Positions 42,621 to 52,365 of a stretch of 64,000 nucleotides of DNA are shown here, piece after piece. This DNA is from Alphaproteobacteria bacterium (GTDB taxonomy: Bacteria > Pseudomonadota > Alphaproteobacteria > Caulobacterales > Hyphomonadaceae): contig WGLW01000022.1 of assembly GCA_016125405.1 (NCBI GenBank), positions 62,001 through 126,000 of the forward strand, given 5' to 3'. Position 1 is the stretch's first letter. Every line of letters starts with the position of its first letter. The translations under genes and the position numbers were made by a program. The notes beneath the pieces were generated by a model that made no database searches, had not been told where the DNA came from, and saw only the letters and a program-made list of their open reading frames with translations.

Positions 42621-42638
42621 TTCCTGACAGGATCTGCG

Positions 42639-43481
42639 ATGCCCGCCACGGACGACAACCTGCTCGGCGTCTATCTCAGGGACAGGCGCACCCGGCTCGA
42701 TCCCGCGGCGTTCGGCCTGCCGCTGGCCCGCCGCCGAACGCCCGGCCTGCGTCGCGAGGAAGTGGCCCAGCGCGCCAATGTGAGCGCCACCTGGTACACC
42801 TGGCTTGAACAGGGCCGAGGCGGGGCGCCCTCCGCTGACGTGCTGGACCGGATTTCCCAGGCGCTGATGCTCGCGGAAGTCGAACGCGAACACCTCTATC
42901 TGCTTGCGCTCGGCCGTCCGCCCGAGGTGCGCTATCAGGCCAGTGAAACGGTCTCGGCGCAGCTCCAGCGCGTGCTCGACGCTTTCCCGTTGAGCCCCGC
43001 CTACGTCAAAACTTCCACCTGGGATGTGCTGGCCTGGAACAGCGCCGCCGCCGCCGTGCTGACGGACTACAGCACAATTCCGGCGGAACAGCGCAACATC
43101 CTCCGGGTCATCTTCTGCGAACCCCGCTTCCGCAGTGTGCAGACACATTGGGACCAGGTCGCCCGTTTCGCCGTGGCGGCGTTCCGGGCCGACGTCGCGC
43201 GGGCCGGGGCCGGCAAGACGGTGAAGGCGCTGGTCGATGAGCTGTCGCGGCTCAGTCCGGAATTCGAGGCCATCTGGCGCGCCAACGAGGTTCGCAGCAC
43301 CTATGGCGAGGTCGCCAAGACGCTGCGCCACCCGCTGGCGGGGCCGATCACGCTTGAATACTCGGCGTTTGCGGTCGAGGGGCGACCCGATCTGGACATG
43401 GTGGTCTACAATCCGGCGACGCCTGAGGATTTCGGTCGGGTGCGGTCGCTCCTGGCCGCCCTGGAAAAGGCTTCGATCTGA
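42639..43481 (+). CDS. XRE-family regulator with MmyB-like ligand-binding domain
   Basis: LGVYLRDRRTRLDPA...RRRTPGLRREEVAQRANVSATWYTWLEQGRGGAPSADVLDRIS; AWNSAAAAVLTDYS. Confidence 0.93.
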   Translation: MPATDDNLLGVYLRDRRTRLDPAAFGLPLARRRTPGLRREEVAQRANVSATWYTWLEQGRGGAPSADVLDRISQALMLAEVEREHLYLLALGRPPEVRYQASETVSAQLQRVLDAFPLSPAYVKTSTWDVLAWNSAAAAVLTDYSTIPAEQRNILRVIFCEPRFRSVQTHWDQVARFAVAAFRADVARAGAGKTVKALVDELSRLSPEFEAIWRANEVRSTYGEVAKTLRHPLAGPITLEYSAFAVEGRPDLDMVVYNPATPEDFGRVRSLLAALEKASI

Positions 43482-43612
43482 CAAGTGCTTGATCTGCAGC
43501 TGCGCGGCGCTCTGATCGCTTGTGTCAGGGCCCCGGTTTCGGTCACTATGGGTGGAAATGCGTCTGGCTGGCGTTTCGAGAAGATTGGCCGCGCAACAGG
43601 GAGAGACGATCT

Positions 43613-44818
43613 ATGACCCATTCCACGTCCGCCATGCGCCTGCGGCTCCTGTCCGCCGCCGCAATCGCCGTTGCGCTGGGCCTTTCCGCTGGAACGGCGG
43701 CCGCCCAGACCAGAGCGTCGACGCCTGGGTCGAATTCCTTCCTCGCCAAGATCCCCAAGCCCGGCGACGTCGACGTCACCGAGATGGAGCGGCGCTGGGG
43801 GGGCGTGGCCCATTCTGGCGTCACCGTTGCCGGTCCCGAAACTGATCAGGCCGCGATCAACGCGCCGACGGTTGAAGCGGGCTACAAGGTGCCGCGCCAT
43901 GCCGACGGCACGCCGGATCTCACGGGCGTCTGGTCCAACGCGTCCAACACCACGCTGCGCCGTCCCGGCAACGCGAAGAACCTGGTGATGACGGACGAGC
44001 AGGCGCTGAAGGCCCGCGAGGACAACCCGCAGAATATTCGCCAGGCGACGGATGATCGCCAGAAAACGTCGGATGGCCTGCTGACCGGCAAGGATCTCGC
44101 CGCCGGCCGCGGCTACAACTCGTTCTGGATCGATCCGGGCAACAACTACGCGCTGGTGAAAGGCACCTGGCGCACGTCGTGGATCGTCGATCCGCCGAAC
44201 GGCCAGATGCCCCTCAAGCCCGGCGCCATGCGCCCGCGGCGCGTCGGCACCGGCTATGACAACCCGGAAGAGCGCAACCTCAACGAGCGCTGCCTGATCC
44301 TCGGCACGTCGGGTCCGCCGATCGGCAACTATCTCTACAATAACAACACGCGGATCATGCAGTCGCCCAACGCCGTGGTGATCGAATCCGAGATGATTCA
44401 CGATGCGCGCATCATTCCGCTGGTGAAGACCGCCGCGGACGCCGCCGCAAAGCACCGCCCCGCTGCGCTGGACCAGTGGATGGGCGATTCGGTCGGCTGG
44501 TATGAAGGCGACACGCTGGTGGTCGAAACCACCAACATGATGCGCGGCGGCGGCAGCGCCCCGATGTCGCCGACCGGCAAGATCATCGAACGCTTCACCC
44601 GCTACAACGACAAGCAGGTGTTCTACGAGTTCGAGGTCAACGACCCGAACATGTACACCCAGGTGTGGAAGGGTCAGATGTCGCTGAACGCCAGCCCGGC
44701 GCTCTACGAATACGCCTGCCACGAGGGCAACTACGCGATGCACGGCATTCTTGCGGCGGGCCGCAAGAACGATCGCGAAGGCATCAAGAACGACAGCTCG
44801 ACGGACGGCACCGAGTAG
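43613..44818 (+). CDS. Exported protein of the PDLxGVW/ACHEGNY family
   Basis: Signal peptide; [72 protein letters not shown]. Confidence 0.82.
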   Translation: MTHSTSAMRLRLLSAAAIAVALGLSAGTAAAQTRASTPGSNSFLAKIPKPGDVDVTEMERRWGGVAHSGVTVAGPETDQAAINAPTVEAGYKVPRHADGTPDLTGVWSNASNTTLRRPGNAKNLVMTDEQALKAREDNPQNIRQATDDRQKTSDGLLTGKDLAAGRGYNSFWIDPGNNYALVKGTWRTSWIVDPPNGQMPLKPGAMRPRRVGTGYDNPEERNLNERCLILGTSGPPIGNYLYNNNTRIMQSPNAVVIESEMIHDARIIPLVKTAADAAAKHRPAALDQWMGDSVGWYEGDTLVVETTNMMRGGGSAPMSPTGKIIERFTRYNDKQVFYEFEVNDPNMYTQVWKGQMSLNASPALYEYACHEGNYAMHGILAAGRKNDREGIKNDSSTDGTE

Positions 44819-44852
44819 GGTCCGGTCCGATTGGCTCGAATGGCCCGGGGCG

Positions 44853-46316
44853 TCAGCCGTTCCGGGCCGCCGAGGCGAATCTCTGCAGCGCCGCTGAAGC
44901 CGCGTCGAAAGCCGTCATGCTCGGCTGGCGGCGCGGCATGCGGTTCCAGGCGTCGAGCGCGGCGATCTTGTAGGCTTCGGCCAGCGTCGGGTAGTTGAAC
45001 GTGTTCTCGACGAAGTAATCGAGCGTGCCGCCGAGGTTCAGCACCGCCTGGCCGATGTGGATCAGCTCCGTCGCGCCCTCGCCGACAATGTGGACGCCCA
45101 GGAGACGGCGCGTCTCCAGCGAGAAGATCATCTTCATGAAGCCCGAGTTGAGCCCCATTATGTGGCCGCGCGAAGTCTCGCGCAGGCGGGCGATGCCGCA
45201 TTCGTAGGGGATGCGCTTTTCGCGGGCCTGTTCTTCGGTCATGCCGATGGTGGACAGTTCGGGCACTGAATAGATGCCATAGGGAAAGAATTCCGGCGGC
45301 GCCTGCGCCGGCTCGCCAAAGGCCACACACGCGGCGATCCGGCCCTGTTCCATCGAGGTCGAGGCGAGGCTGGGAAAGCCGATGATGTCCCCGACCGCGT
45401 AGATATGCGGAACGGCCGTCTGGAAGGTCGCCTTGTCGACGGCGATGCGACCGCGTTCGTCTCCGGCGAGGCCGCAGACCTCGAGCCCCAGAGCATCGAC
45501 GGCGCCTTTGCGGCCCGCGGCGAACAGCACCATCTCGCTCCAGATCTGGCGGCCGTCTTCAAGCTCGATCAGACAGGCGTCGGCGCCCATGCGCTTCACC
45601 GACGCTACCTTGCTTTCGAAGCGCAGCGTCATGCCGCGGTCGCGCATGTCGTGGACGAACTCGTCGACCAGTTCCCGGTCGATGAAGGGCAATACGCGTG
45701 GCGCCGGATCGATCACCGTCACCTTCACATCCAGGGCGGAGAAGATTGTTGCGTATTCGATGCCAATCACGCTGCCGCCAATCACGCTGAGCGAACGGGG
45801 CAGGCGCTTGAGGTCAAGGATTTCGTCGGCGTCGAGGATGGCTTCGCCGTCGAACGGGATATGCGGCGGGCGATAGGGCGCGGTGCCGACGGCGAGAATG
45901 AACCGCTCGCCCGAGAAGTACCGCATGCCCTGGTCGGTTGCGACCTCGATCGTGTGCGGGTCCACGAAGCGCGCCGCGCCTGTCGCCCAGGCCACGTTGT
46001 TGCGGGCGAACTGGTGCTCCAGCACCTCGACCTCATGGTCGAGGGTGATCGACAATCGCTGGCGCAGGTCGTCGGCCGAGATGTCGCGCTTGGCCCGGTG
46101 GGCCCGGCCATAGAAACCGCGCTCGCGCCAGCCGGAGAGGTTGAGCACGGTCTCGCGCAGGGTTTTGGACGGTATGGTGCCGGTGTGGACGCAGACGCCG
46201 CCGACCCGGCGGCCCTTTTCCACGACCAGCACCGATTTTTTCAGCTTGGCGGCCTGCACAGCCGCCCGCCTGCCGGCCGGTCCCGAGCCGATGACGATAA
46301 GATCGTACTGAGACAT
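44853..46316 (-). CDS. sthA: Soluble pyridine nucleotide transhydrogenase
   Basis: IVIGSGPAGRRAAVQAAKLKKSVLVVEKG, SVIGGSVIGIEYATIFSALDVKVTVID, YAVGDIIGFPSLASTSMEQGRIA; redox-Cys region GGVCVHTGTIPSKTLRE lacks the second Cys, as in SthA. Confidence 0.93.
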   Translation of the reverse strand: MSQYDLIVIGSGPAGRRAAVQAAKLKKSVLVVEKGRRVGGVCVHTGTIPSKTLRETVLNLSGWRERGFYGRAHRAKRDISADDLRQRLSITLDHEVEVLEHQFARNNVAWATGAARFVDPHTIEVATDQGMRYFSGERFILAVGTAPYRPPHIPFDGEAILDADEILDLKRLPRSLSVIGGSVIGIEYATIFSALDVKVTVIDPAPRVLPFIDRELVDEFVHDMRDRGMTLRFESKVASVKRMGADACLIELEDGRQIWSEMVLFAAGRKGAVDALGLEVCGLAGDERGRIAVDKATFQTAVPHIYAVGDIIGFPSLASTSMEQGRIAACVAFGEPAQAPPEFFPYGIYSVPELSTIGMTEEQAREKRIPYECGIARLRETSRGHIMGLNSGFMKMIFSLETRRLLGVHIVGEGATELIHIGQAVLNLGGTLDYFVENTFNYPTLAEAYKIAALDAWNRMPRRQPSMTAFDAASAALQRFASAARNG

Positions 46317-46459
46317 AGGCCTCTCCAGGCCGTTCCCCCGCCTGGACAGCCGCTCCCGAAACCTGCCCGGGAGTCCCTCGACATATGGTTAACAATGACC
46401 CTGGATGCGCCATCCGGGCGGGTTGATGCGGGAAGGCGGCTGGGGCAGCATCCCCGCCC

Positions 46460-48193
46460 ATGGGGTCCATTGTTCGTCTTGCAGGCGCTTCGGCGGCCGC
46501 CTTGGTATTGTCCGCCTGTGCGGGCGCGCCATTCGGTCCGGGACCCTCCACGGCGTTCATCGGCGAAAGCGACACCGCCGCCGAATACGCTGATTTTCTG
46601 ACCGCCCGTTACGCTGGCTTGACGCAGGACCCGGCCGCCGCCGCCCATTACTACGGCCGCGCCTGGGAACGTTCGCCCGAGGATGGCGCCATGCTCGAGC
46701 GGGCGGTGTTCGCCACGCTGGTTGACGGTGATGTTCCCGCCGCCGCGCATCTGGCGGCCTCGGCGAAACCCGGCGTGATGGCTGCCTCTTCCTTCGCGCG
46801 GCTTACGCTGATCGCCGAGGATATTGCCGGCAAGCGCTATGGCCGGGCCCTGAAGCGTCTCGACGCCGGTAATCTTGGCGCGCTCAACGAGGACATCGCC
46901 CGCGGGCTGGCGGCGTGGCTGACGGCGAAACAGAATGTCGACAAGGGCGTCGCCCGTACTGATCTCGGCGCTGGCCATGACAGCCCGCTGGTGCAGCCGG
47001 ACTATCTCCGTGCGCTGATCCTTTCCTCGGCCGGGCGGGACGCGGATGCGCTCAAGGCGTTCGAGGCGGGTGGCGCCTCAGGGGGCGCCACGCCTCTGCT
47101 GGTGGCGGCGCATGTCCGGCTTGCGGCGGCGACCGGAGACAAGGCGGGGGCGCAGAAGATTCTGAACGCCGCCATGGACGCGAACGGCGCGGCGCCCGAA
47201 CTCGAACAGGCGTCCGACATGCTGGCGGGCCGCACGCCGCTGACCCCCGTTCGGCTGTCGACGCAGGAAGGCGCCGCCACGGCGATCCTCATGGCGTCGT
47301 CCGGATCGCTTGCGACCTCCAACCCCGAACTCGCCGCTGCGTGGCTGGCGCTGTCCCTGTACATCGATCCCGATCTCGATGCGGCCCGGATGAAGCTGGT
47401 CGAAGCGTTGCGCAGCGAAGACCGGCCGGATGATGCGATCGCGCGCCTGTGCGAGGTCAAGGCAGGCTCGCTCTATTTTGCAGAGGCGCGGATAGAAGAA
47501 GCCCGGCTGCAGCAATCGGCGGGCAGGGGCGATGCCGCGCTTGCCGCCGCGCAGGCGGCTGTCGCCGCGTCCCGCCAGCGCAACATCCTGCTTGGGGCGG
47601 CGGACATCTATCGGGCGGAAAACAGGAACGCCGACGCAGAGGCGATCTATACGGATGTCGTCAACGCCGACGCCGCGTCGCATCGCGAAGACTGGCGGCC
47701 GCTCTTTGCGCGCGCCGCCGTGCGCGAACAGCTTGGTCGCTGGCCGGAGGCTGAAGCCGATCTCAGGCTTGCGCTTTCCTATGCGCCGAACCAGCCGCAG
47801 GTGCTCAACTTCCTCGGCTATGCCTGGGTTGACCGCGGCGAGAACGTCGAAGAAGGATTCCGGCTCATCCAGCGCGCGCTGCGCGCCCAGCCGAACCAGG
47901 GCTATATCATCGACAGTCTGGGCTGGGCCCACTATCGCCGTGGCGAATATGGGGATGCCGTGACGGCGCTCGAAAAGGCAGTCGAACTTGAACCGGCCGA
48001 CTCGGTGATCACCGATCATCTTGGCGATGCGTACTGGCGCGCGGGCCGTCGCACCGAGGCCAGCTTCGAATGGAACCGCGCCCTGCAACTGAAACCGGAT
48101 GCGAAACAGACGGCGGAGCTTCGAGGCAAGCTGGCGCATGGTCTGCCGGAGCTCGCCCTGCGGGACGACCGCGACCGGAAGGCGAGCCAATGA
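46460..48193 (+). CDS. Tetratricopeptide-repeat lipoprotein
   Basis: LVLSACAGAPFG lipobox; C-terminal TPRs (LNFLGYAWVDRGENVEEGFRLIQRALRAQPNQGYIIDSLGWAHYRRGEYGDAVTALEKAVELEP). Confidence 0.92.
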   Translation: MGSIVRLAGASAAALVLSACAGAPFGPGPSTAFIGESDTAAEYADFLTARYAGLTQDPAAAAHYYGRAWERSPEDGAMLERAVFATLVDGDVPAAAHLAASAKPGVMAASSFARLTLIAEDIAGKRYGRALKRLDAGNLGALNEDIARGLAAWLTAKQNVDKGVARTDLGAGHDSPLVQPDYLRALILSSAGRDADALKAFEAGGASGGATPLLVAAHVRLAAATGDKAGAQKILNAAMDANGAAPELEQASDMLAGRTPLTPVRLSTQEGAATAILMASSGSLATSNPELAAAWLALSLYIDPDLDAARMKLVEALRSEDRPDDAIARLCEVKAGSLYFAEARIEEARLQQSAGRGDAALAAAQAAVAASRQRNILLGAADIYRAENRNADAEAIYTDVVNADAASHREDWRPLFARAAVREQLGRWPEAEADLRLALSYAPNQPQVLNFLGYAWVDRGENVEEGFRLIQRALRAQPNQGYIIDSLGWAHYRRGEYGDAVTALEKAVELEPADSVITDHLGDAYWRAGRRTEASFEWNRALQLKPDAKQTAELRGKLAHGLPELALRDDRDRKASQ

Positions 48194-49110
48194 TGGCGAT
48201 GCAGCGCGCCAATCTCGCGACGGCCTGGGCGCCTGCGAAGGTGAACCTCTACCTGCACGTGGGTTCGCCCGGACCCGGAGGCCTGCATCCGGTGGACAGT
48301 CTGGTTGTCTTCGCCGACACGCGCGCGGCGGATCGGGTTTCGGCCCGGATCGGTCCCCAGCTCGAGCTGAAGGTCGAGGGCCCCGCGTCGAAGGCGCTGA
48401 AGAGCGCGCCCAACAACCTCACACTAGCCGCCGCCATGGCGCTGCGGGACGCGTGCGCCCGCACGGGCCTCGGTGCGCGGCTGACCCTGCACAAGGAATT
48501 GCCCGTCGCGGCCGGTTTCGGCGGCGGATCGGCCGATGCGGCGGCCGCCCTTCATGTCCTGAACAGCATGTGGGGGATCGATTTTGGCGAGACCGCCCTC
48601 GAGAATCTCGGGTCCCAGCTAGGCTCGGACGTACCGGCCTGCGTGCGCAGCCGGCCGCTCCTGATGCGCGGCACCGGCGAGCGGCTGACGGACGTTGCAT
48701 CCCCCGAGCTGCCGGTCGTGCTGGTCAATCCCGGCGTTCCGCTTGAAACCCGCCGCGTCTTCGAGCGCTTCGACCAGCAAGGCGCCAATGTGGACTTTCA
48801 CGAGCGCCCGCCGCCGCCTGCCCACAACCTCCGGGAATTCGTGGCGGCGCTTGCCGCAGGCTACACAAATGACCTGCAGGCCCCCGCCGCCAGCCTCTGC
48901 CCCGATGTCGGGCGCACGCTCGATGCGATCCGCAGCCAGGGCGGATGCCTGCTGGCCCGGATGTCGGGCAGCGGACCGAGCTGTTTCGGCATTTTCGAAA
49001 GCGACGCCGCCGCGGAGCGCGCCGCAGCCGCCATATCCGAGCGCAAGCGGCGTTACTGGGTGCGGGCGACCGTGTTGCGCGGCGTTCCGCCGATCCCGGG
49101 CGACGACTAG
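48190..49110 (+). CDS. ispE: 4-diphosphocytidyl-2-C-methyl-D-erythritol kinase
   Basis: APAKVNLYLHVG, KELPVAAGFGGGSADAAAALHVLN (GHMP), ARMSGSGPSCFGIF. Confidence 0.95.
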   Translation: MMAMQRANLATAWAPAKVNLYLHVGSPGPGGLHPVDSLVVFADTRAADRVSARIGPQLELKVEGPASKALKSAPNNLTLAAAMALRDACARTGLGARLTLHKELPVAAGFGGGSADAAAALHVLNSMWGIDFGETALENLGSQLGSDVPACVRSRPLLMRGTGERLTDVASPELPVVLVNPGVPLETRRVFERFDQQGANVDFHERPPPPAHNLREFVAALAAGYTNDLQAPAASLCPDVGRTLDAIRSQGGCLLARMSGSGPSCFGIFESDAAAERAAAAISERKRRYWVRATVLRGVPPIPGDD

Positions 49111-49177
49111 GTCCTTCGATCTGGCGCAAATGCCCGCTCACATGTTCGCCCCCGCCGAAATGCGCTAGCAGCAGATC

Positions 49178-50215
49178 ATGCTCGAACCCCTCCTGTTGCT
49201 CATTTCGTTCCTGCTTGCCGCCGTGCCATCGATTGCGGCGTGCCGGGTAGTCATGGCGTTGAGGGTGCTCGACGGACCAACCGAACCGCGCAAGACGCAG
49301 GTCGTGGCGGTGCCGACGGCCGGAGGCGTCGGGTTTGGACTGGCGGCGATCTTCGCCGTGCAGTGGCTATCGGAATGGCGGCCGGACTTCGATGTCCTTG
49401 CGATCGAGGCGGGCGGCGTCGGCGCGCTGATGATCGGATTCTACGATGACCGCTTCCATCTCGCGGCCCTCGTGAAACTTGTCCTTCTGGTCGCCGTGTG
49501 CGCCGGTCTCACGGCGTTCGGCATCCGCGCCGACGCGATCGAACCCTGGCCAGGTGCGAATCTCGATCTCGGCGTTCTCGGCGGCGCTGCCGGATCCTTG
49601 CTGTGGCTGCTCGTGCTGGCCAACGCGGTCAATTTCATGGACGGCGCCAACGGCCTCTCGATGGGAATGGCGGCCATCGCCGCTGTCGGCCTGTGCATCT
49701 GCTCGGCGCTCGCCGGAGAATTCGGCCTCGCGCTGATGGCGGCGGCGCTGTCGGGGGCGCTGGCCGGTTTCCTGGTCTGGAACATTCCCGGCCGGCTGTT
49801 CGCCGGCGATGCAGGCGCCCTGTTCTCCGGCGTGACGCTTGGGGCGATTTCTCTGGCTTTGGTGAGCGCGCGGCCGGACTGGGTCTTGATCCCGGCGATC
49901 GCCATGCTGCCCTGGCTCACCGACGTTCTGTTGACGCTGATCTGGCGCGCGCGCCATCGCAAGCCGCTATTCTCGGCCCACCGCGACCACTCCTACCAGA
50001 TCGCCCTGAAGGCGGGCATGAAGCACTGGCAGGTCTCGCTGGTTCATGCCGTCTGGGCGCTCAACGCCGCTATTGTCGCCGTCGTTGCGTCGATGGTCGG
50101 AGGCTACATGCCGGTGATCGCCTTCCTGGCGCTGCTCGGCATCAGCATCTGGATTCATCAGCGGGTGAGGCGCGAAGGTGAACGCGCAGGCCTTGTCGGC
50201 GCGGATATCGCCTGA
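49178..50215 (+). CDS. MraY/WecA-family polyprenyl-phosphate glycosyl-1-phosphate transferase
   Basis: TAGGVGFG, GFYDDRFHL, NAVNFMDGANGLSMGM, FAGDAGALFSG, HRDHSYQIAL. Confidence 0.92.
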   Translation: MLEPLLLLISFLLAAVPSIAACRVVMALRVLDGPTEPRKTQVVAVPTAGGVGFGLAAIFAVQWLSEWRPDFDVLAIEAGGVGALMIGFYDDRFHLAALVKLVLLVAVCAGLTAFGIRADAIEPWPGANLDLGVLGGAAGSLLWLLVLANAVNFMDGANGLSMGMAAIAAVGLCICSALAGEFGLALMAAALSGALAGFLVWNIPGRLFAGDAGALFSGVTLGAISLALVSARPDWVLIPAIAMLPWLTDVLLTLIWRARHRKPLFSAHRDHSYQIALKAGMKHWQVSLVHAVWALNAAIVAVVASMVGGYMPVIAFLALLGISIWIHQRVRREGERAGLVGADIA

Positions 50216-50224
50216 GGCGGATCC

Positions 50225-51286
50225 CTAGAACGCGCGGTTGACGCAGTAGTCTGCGAGACCTGCTAACTCGTCGGAGAACGGACCCCGCGCCGCCTGCGCA
50301 AGCGCCGCCTGCGCAGCCGCGGCTTCGAGGCGCGCCGCCTCCAGCGTGCGGTCCGCGGCGCCGCTCGACCGGATGAGGTGGATCGCGTGCGCCAGATCCG
50401 CCTCATGCTGTTCGCGCTGCGGGCCCATCACGCGATCCCAGAACGCGCGGTCATGAGCAGTCGCCGCCTCGCGCGCGTAAAGCACGGGCAGGGTCTGCTT
50501 GCCTTCCCGGAAATCGTCGCCCACCGCCTTGCCGATCACGGATGTCAGACCGCCATAGTCGAGAAGGTCGTCGACCAGCTGGAAGGCGCGGCCCAGCCGC
50601 CGGCCATATTCGCCCATCGCTTCGGCGACGCGTTCGTCGTTGCAGGCGGTAAGCGCGCCGGCCTTCGCCGCGGCTTCGAACAGCGCCGCCGTCTTGGCTT
50701 CGACGATCGACATGTACTCGCCAACCGAAAGCTCCGCATTGTTCAGAGCCGCGAGCTGGTGAACTTCCCCTTCCGCGATCACGCACGAGGCGCGCGAGAG
50801 GATGTCGAGAATGCGCAGGTCGCGCGTCTCCACCATCAGCGTGAAGGCGCGCGCGAAGAGGAAGTCGCCGACCAGGATGGAGGCGGACGCTCCCCAGACA
50901 TTCTTGGCCGCCGCCTTGCCGCGCCGCAGGTCGCTGTCGTCGACCACATCGTCGTGCAGCAGGGTGGCGCTGTGGATGAACTCGACCGCCGCAGCGAGGC
51001 AGCAGACCGCTTCACCGCCCTTGCCGCCGACCGCGCGGGCCGAGGCCAGCGTCAGGATTGGGCGCAGGCGCTTGCCGCCAGCAGCGATCAGATAGCCTGA
51101 AAGGTCCGGAATTGTCGCAACCGGGCTGGCGGCCCGTTCAGCCAGCAGAGCCTCGACCTGCTCGAGATCGCGGCGCAGGAAGGCCGCGAGCCGGTCCATC
51201 GGGGCGCCGGTGCGGACTTCGGCCGGCTTTGCTTCAGCTTGGACGGCCAAATTGATCCCCTGGGTGCGGGCGCCAAACCGCTTCAC
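50225..51286 (-). CDS. Polyprenyl (octaprenyl-type) diphosphate synthase
   Basis: GGKRLRPILTLASA, LLHDDVVDDSDLRRGKAAAKNVWG, QLVDDLLDYGG, DDFREGKQTLPVLYA. Confidence 0.95.
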   Translation of the reverse strand: MKRFGARTQGINLAVQAEAKPAEVRTGAPMDRLAAFLRRDLEQVEALLAERAASPVATIPDLSGYLIAAGGKRLRPILTLASARAVGGKGGEAVCCLAAAVEFIHSATLLHDDVVDDSDLRRGKAAAKNVWGASASILVGDFLFARAFTLMVETRDLRILDILSRASCVIAEGEVHQLAALNNAELSVGEYMSIVEAKTAALFEAAAKAGALTACNDERVAEAMGEYGRRLGRAFQLVDDLLDYGGLTSVIGKAVGDDFREGKQTLPVLYAREAATAHDRAFWDRVMGPQREQHEADLAHAIHLIRSSGAADRTLEAARLEAAAAQAALAQAARGPFSDELAGLADYCVNRAF

Positions 51287-51302
51287 GCAGCGGACATTTC
51301 CT

Positions 51303-51332
51303 ATGATATTTGCCCGGTGAGAACATGGTCAA
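51303..51332 (-). promoter_or_regulatory. Candidate promoter for the polyprenyl synthase: TTGACC-N18-TATCAT
   Basis: Near-consensus hexamers on the reverse strand 17-46 bp upstream of the ORF start. Confidence 0.4.
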
Positions 51333-51383
51333 GAAATAGAAATGGGTGGGGCCGCGGGATGCGCGTCACGATGTCGCTACGCA

Positions 51384-51620
51384 ATGATTGAAGTCCTCAG
51401 GACCAATGATCCCGTCCAGCTGAGCTACGCCGTGGCGTTGCTCAAGGATGCGGGCTGTCATCCACAGGTGCTGGACCGGTTCATGTCGTCGATGGAAGGC
51501 AGCGTTTCGGCGATCCAGCGCCGCATCCTGGTGCCGGACGACGAGGGCGAAAGGGCAAAAAAAACCCTCGCCAACATCGATGATCCGCCGCCTGTCGAAG
51601 ACGGCGCGAGCGATCCGTGA
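51384..51620 (+). CDS. DUF2007-like small protein
   Basis: MIEVLRTNDPVQLSYAVALLKDAGCHPQVLDRFMSSMEGSVSAIQRRILVPDDEGERAKKTL. Confidence 0.88.
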   Translation: MIEVLRTNDPVQLSYAVALLKDAGCHPQVLDRFMSSMEGSVSAIQRRILVPDDEGERAKKTLANIDDPPPVEDGASDP

Positions 51621-52360
51621 CCGCGTCCACGGACATCACCCGCGACGCCTTCCTCAGCGGGACAGTGACGGTCGTGCAGCCGGCGCAGGGATATCGCGCC
51701 GGGCTGGATGCTGTCCTTCTGGCGGCCGCAATCGAGGCGGGCGCCGGCGAACGAATCGCCGAGGCGGGAACAGGGGCGGGCGCCGCCCTGCTGTGCGCGG
51801 CCAGGCGTCTTGCCGACGTCCGCCTTGCCGGCTTCGAACGCGATGCGGCGATGATTCCCCTCGTGCGGGAGGGAATTGCCCTCAACGGGTTTGCGGATCG
51901 CGCAGGCGTCGAGATCGCGGACGTCTCGAATCGAAACGCCGCCGCTGAAAATGCTTACGACCAGTCCTTCGCCAATCCGCCTTATTTCGAACCGGGCTCC
52001 GTGCGCGCGCCGTCGCCAGGACGTCAGTCCGCCTATCTCGCCGAGGCGCCGCTGAAAGACTGGGTGCTGTTCCTGCATTACATCACGCGGCCCGGCGGGC
52101 GGATCACGCTGATCCACCGCGCGGCCGCGCTGGCGGACTTGCTCGAACTTCTCAATTCCCGCACCGGCGAGATCGAGGTGCTTCCTGTTCGTCCCGCGCC
52201 GGGCGCGGCGGCGCATCGCGTGCTGGTGCGTGGCCGCAAGGGGCTGCGCCGGGGGCCGGTCCGGCTCTATGATGGTCTGGTGCTGCACGAGACGGTCGGC
52301 GGGCCGTCCACGCCGCGCGCCGCATCCGTGCTGGCCGGCGGCGCACTGGACTGGAGATAG
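51617..52360 (+). CDS. tRNA1(Val) (adenine-N6)-methyltransferase-like
   Basis: YRAGLDAVLLAAAIEAGAGERIAEAGTGAGAALLCAARRL; NPPYFEPGS catalytic motif; overlaps the DUF2007 stop. Confidence 0.9.
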   Translation: MTASTDITRDAFLSGTVTVVQPAQGYRAGLDAVLLAAAIEAGAGERIAEAGTGAGAALLCAARRLADVRLAGFERDAAMIPLVREGIALNGFADRAGVEIADVSNRNAAAENAYDQSFANPPYFEPGSVRAPSPGRQSAYLAEAPLKDWVLFLHYITRPGGRITLIHRAAALADLLELLNSRTGEIEVLPVRPAPGAAAHRVLVRGRKGLRRGPVRLYDGLVLHETVGGPSTPRAASVLAGGALDWR

Positions 52361-52365
52361 CCCCA

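Noticed and set aside
44842-44868. GGCCCGG ... CCGGGCC inverted repeat between the PDLxGVW gene and sthA as a terminator
   Set aside because: The right arm lies within the sthA coding end and there is no T tract; too ambiguous to list as a feature.
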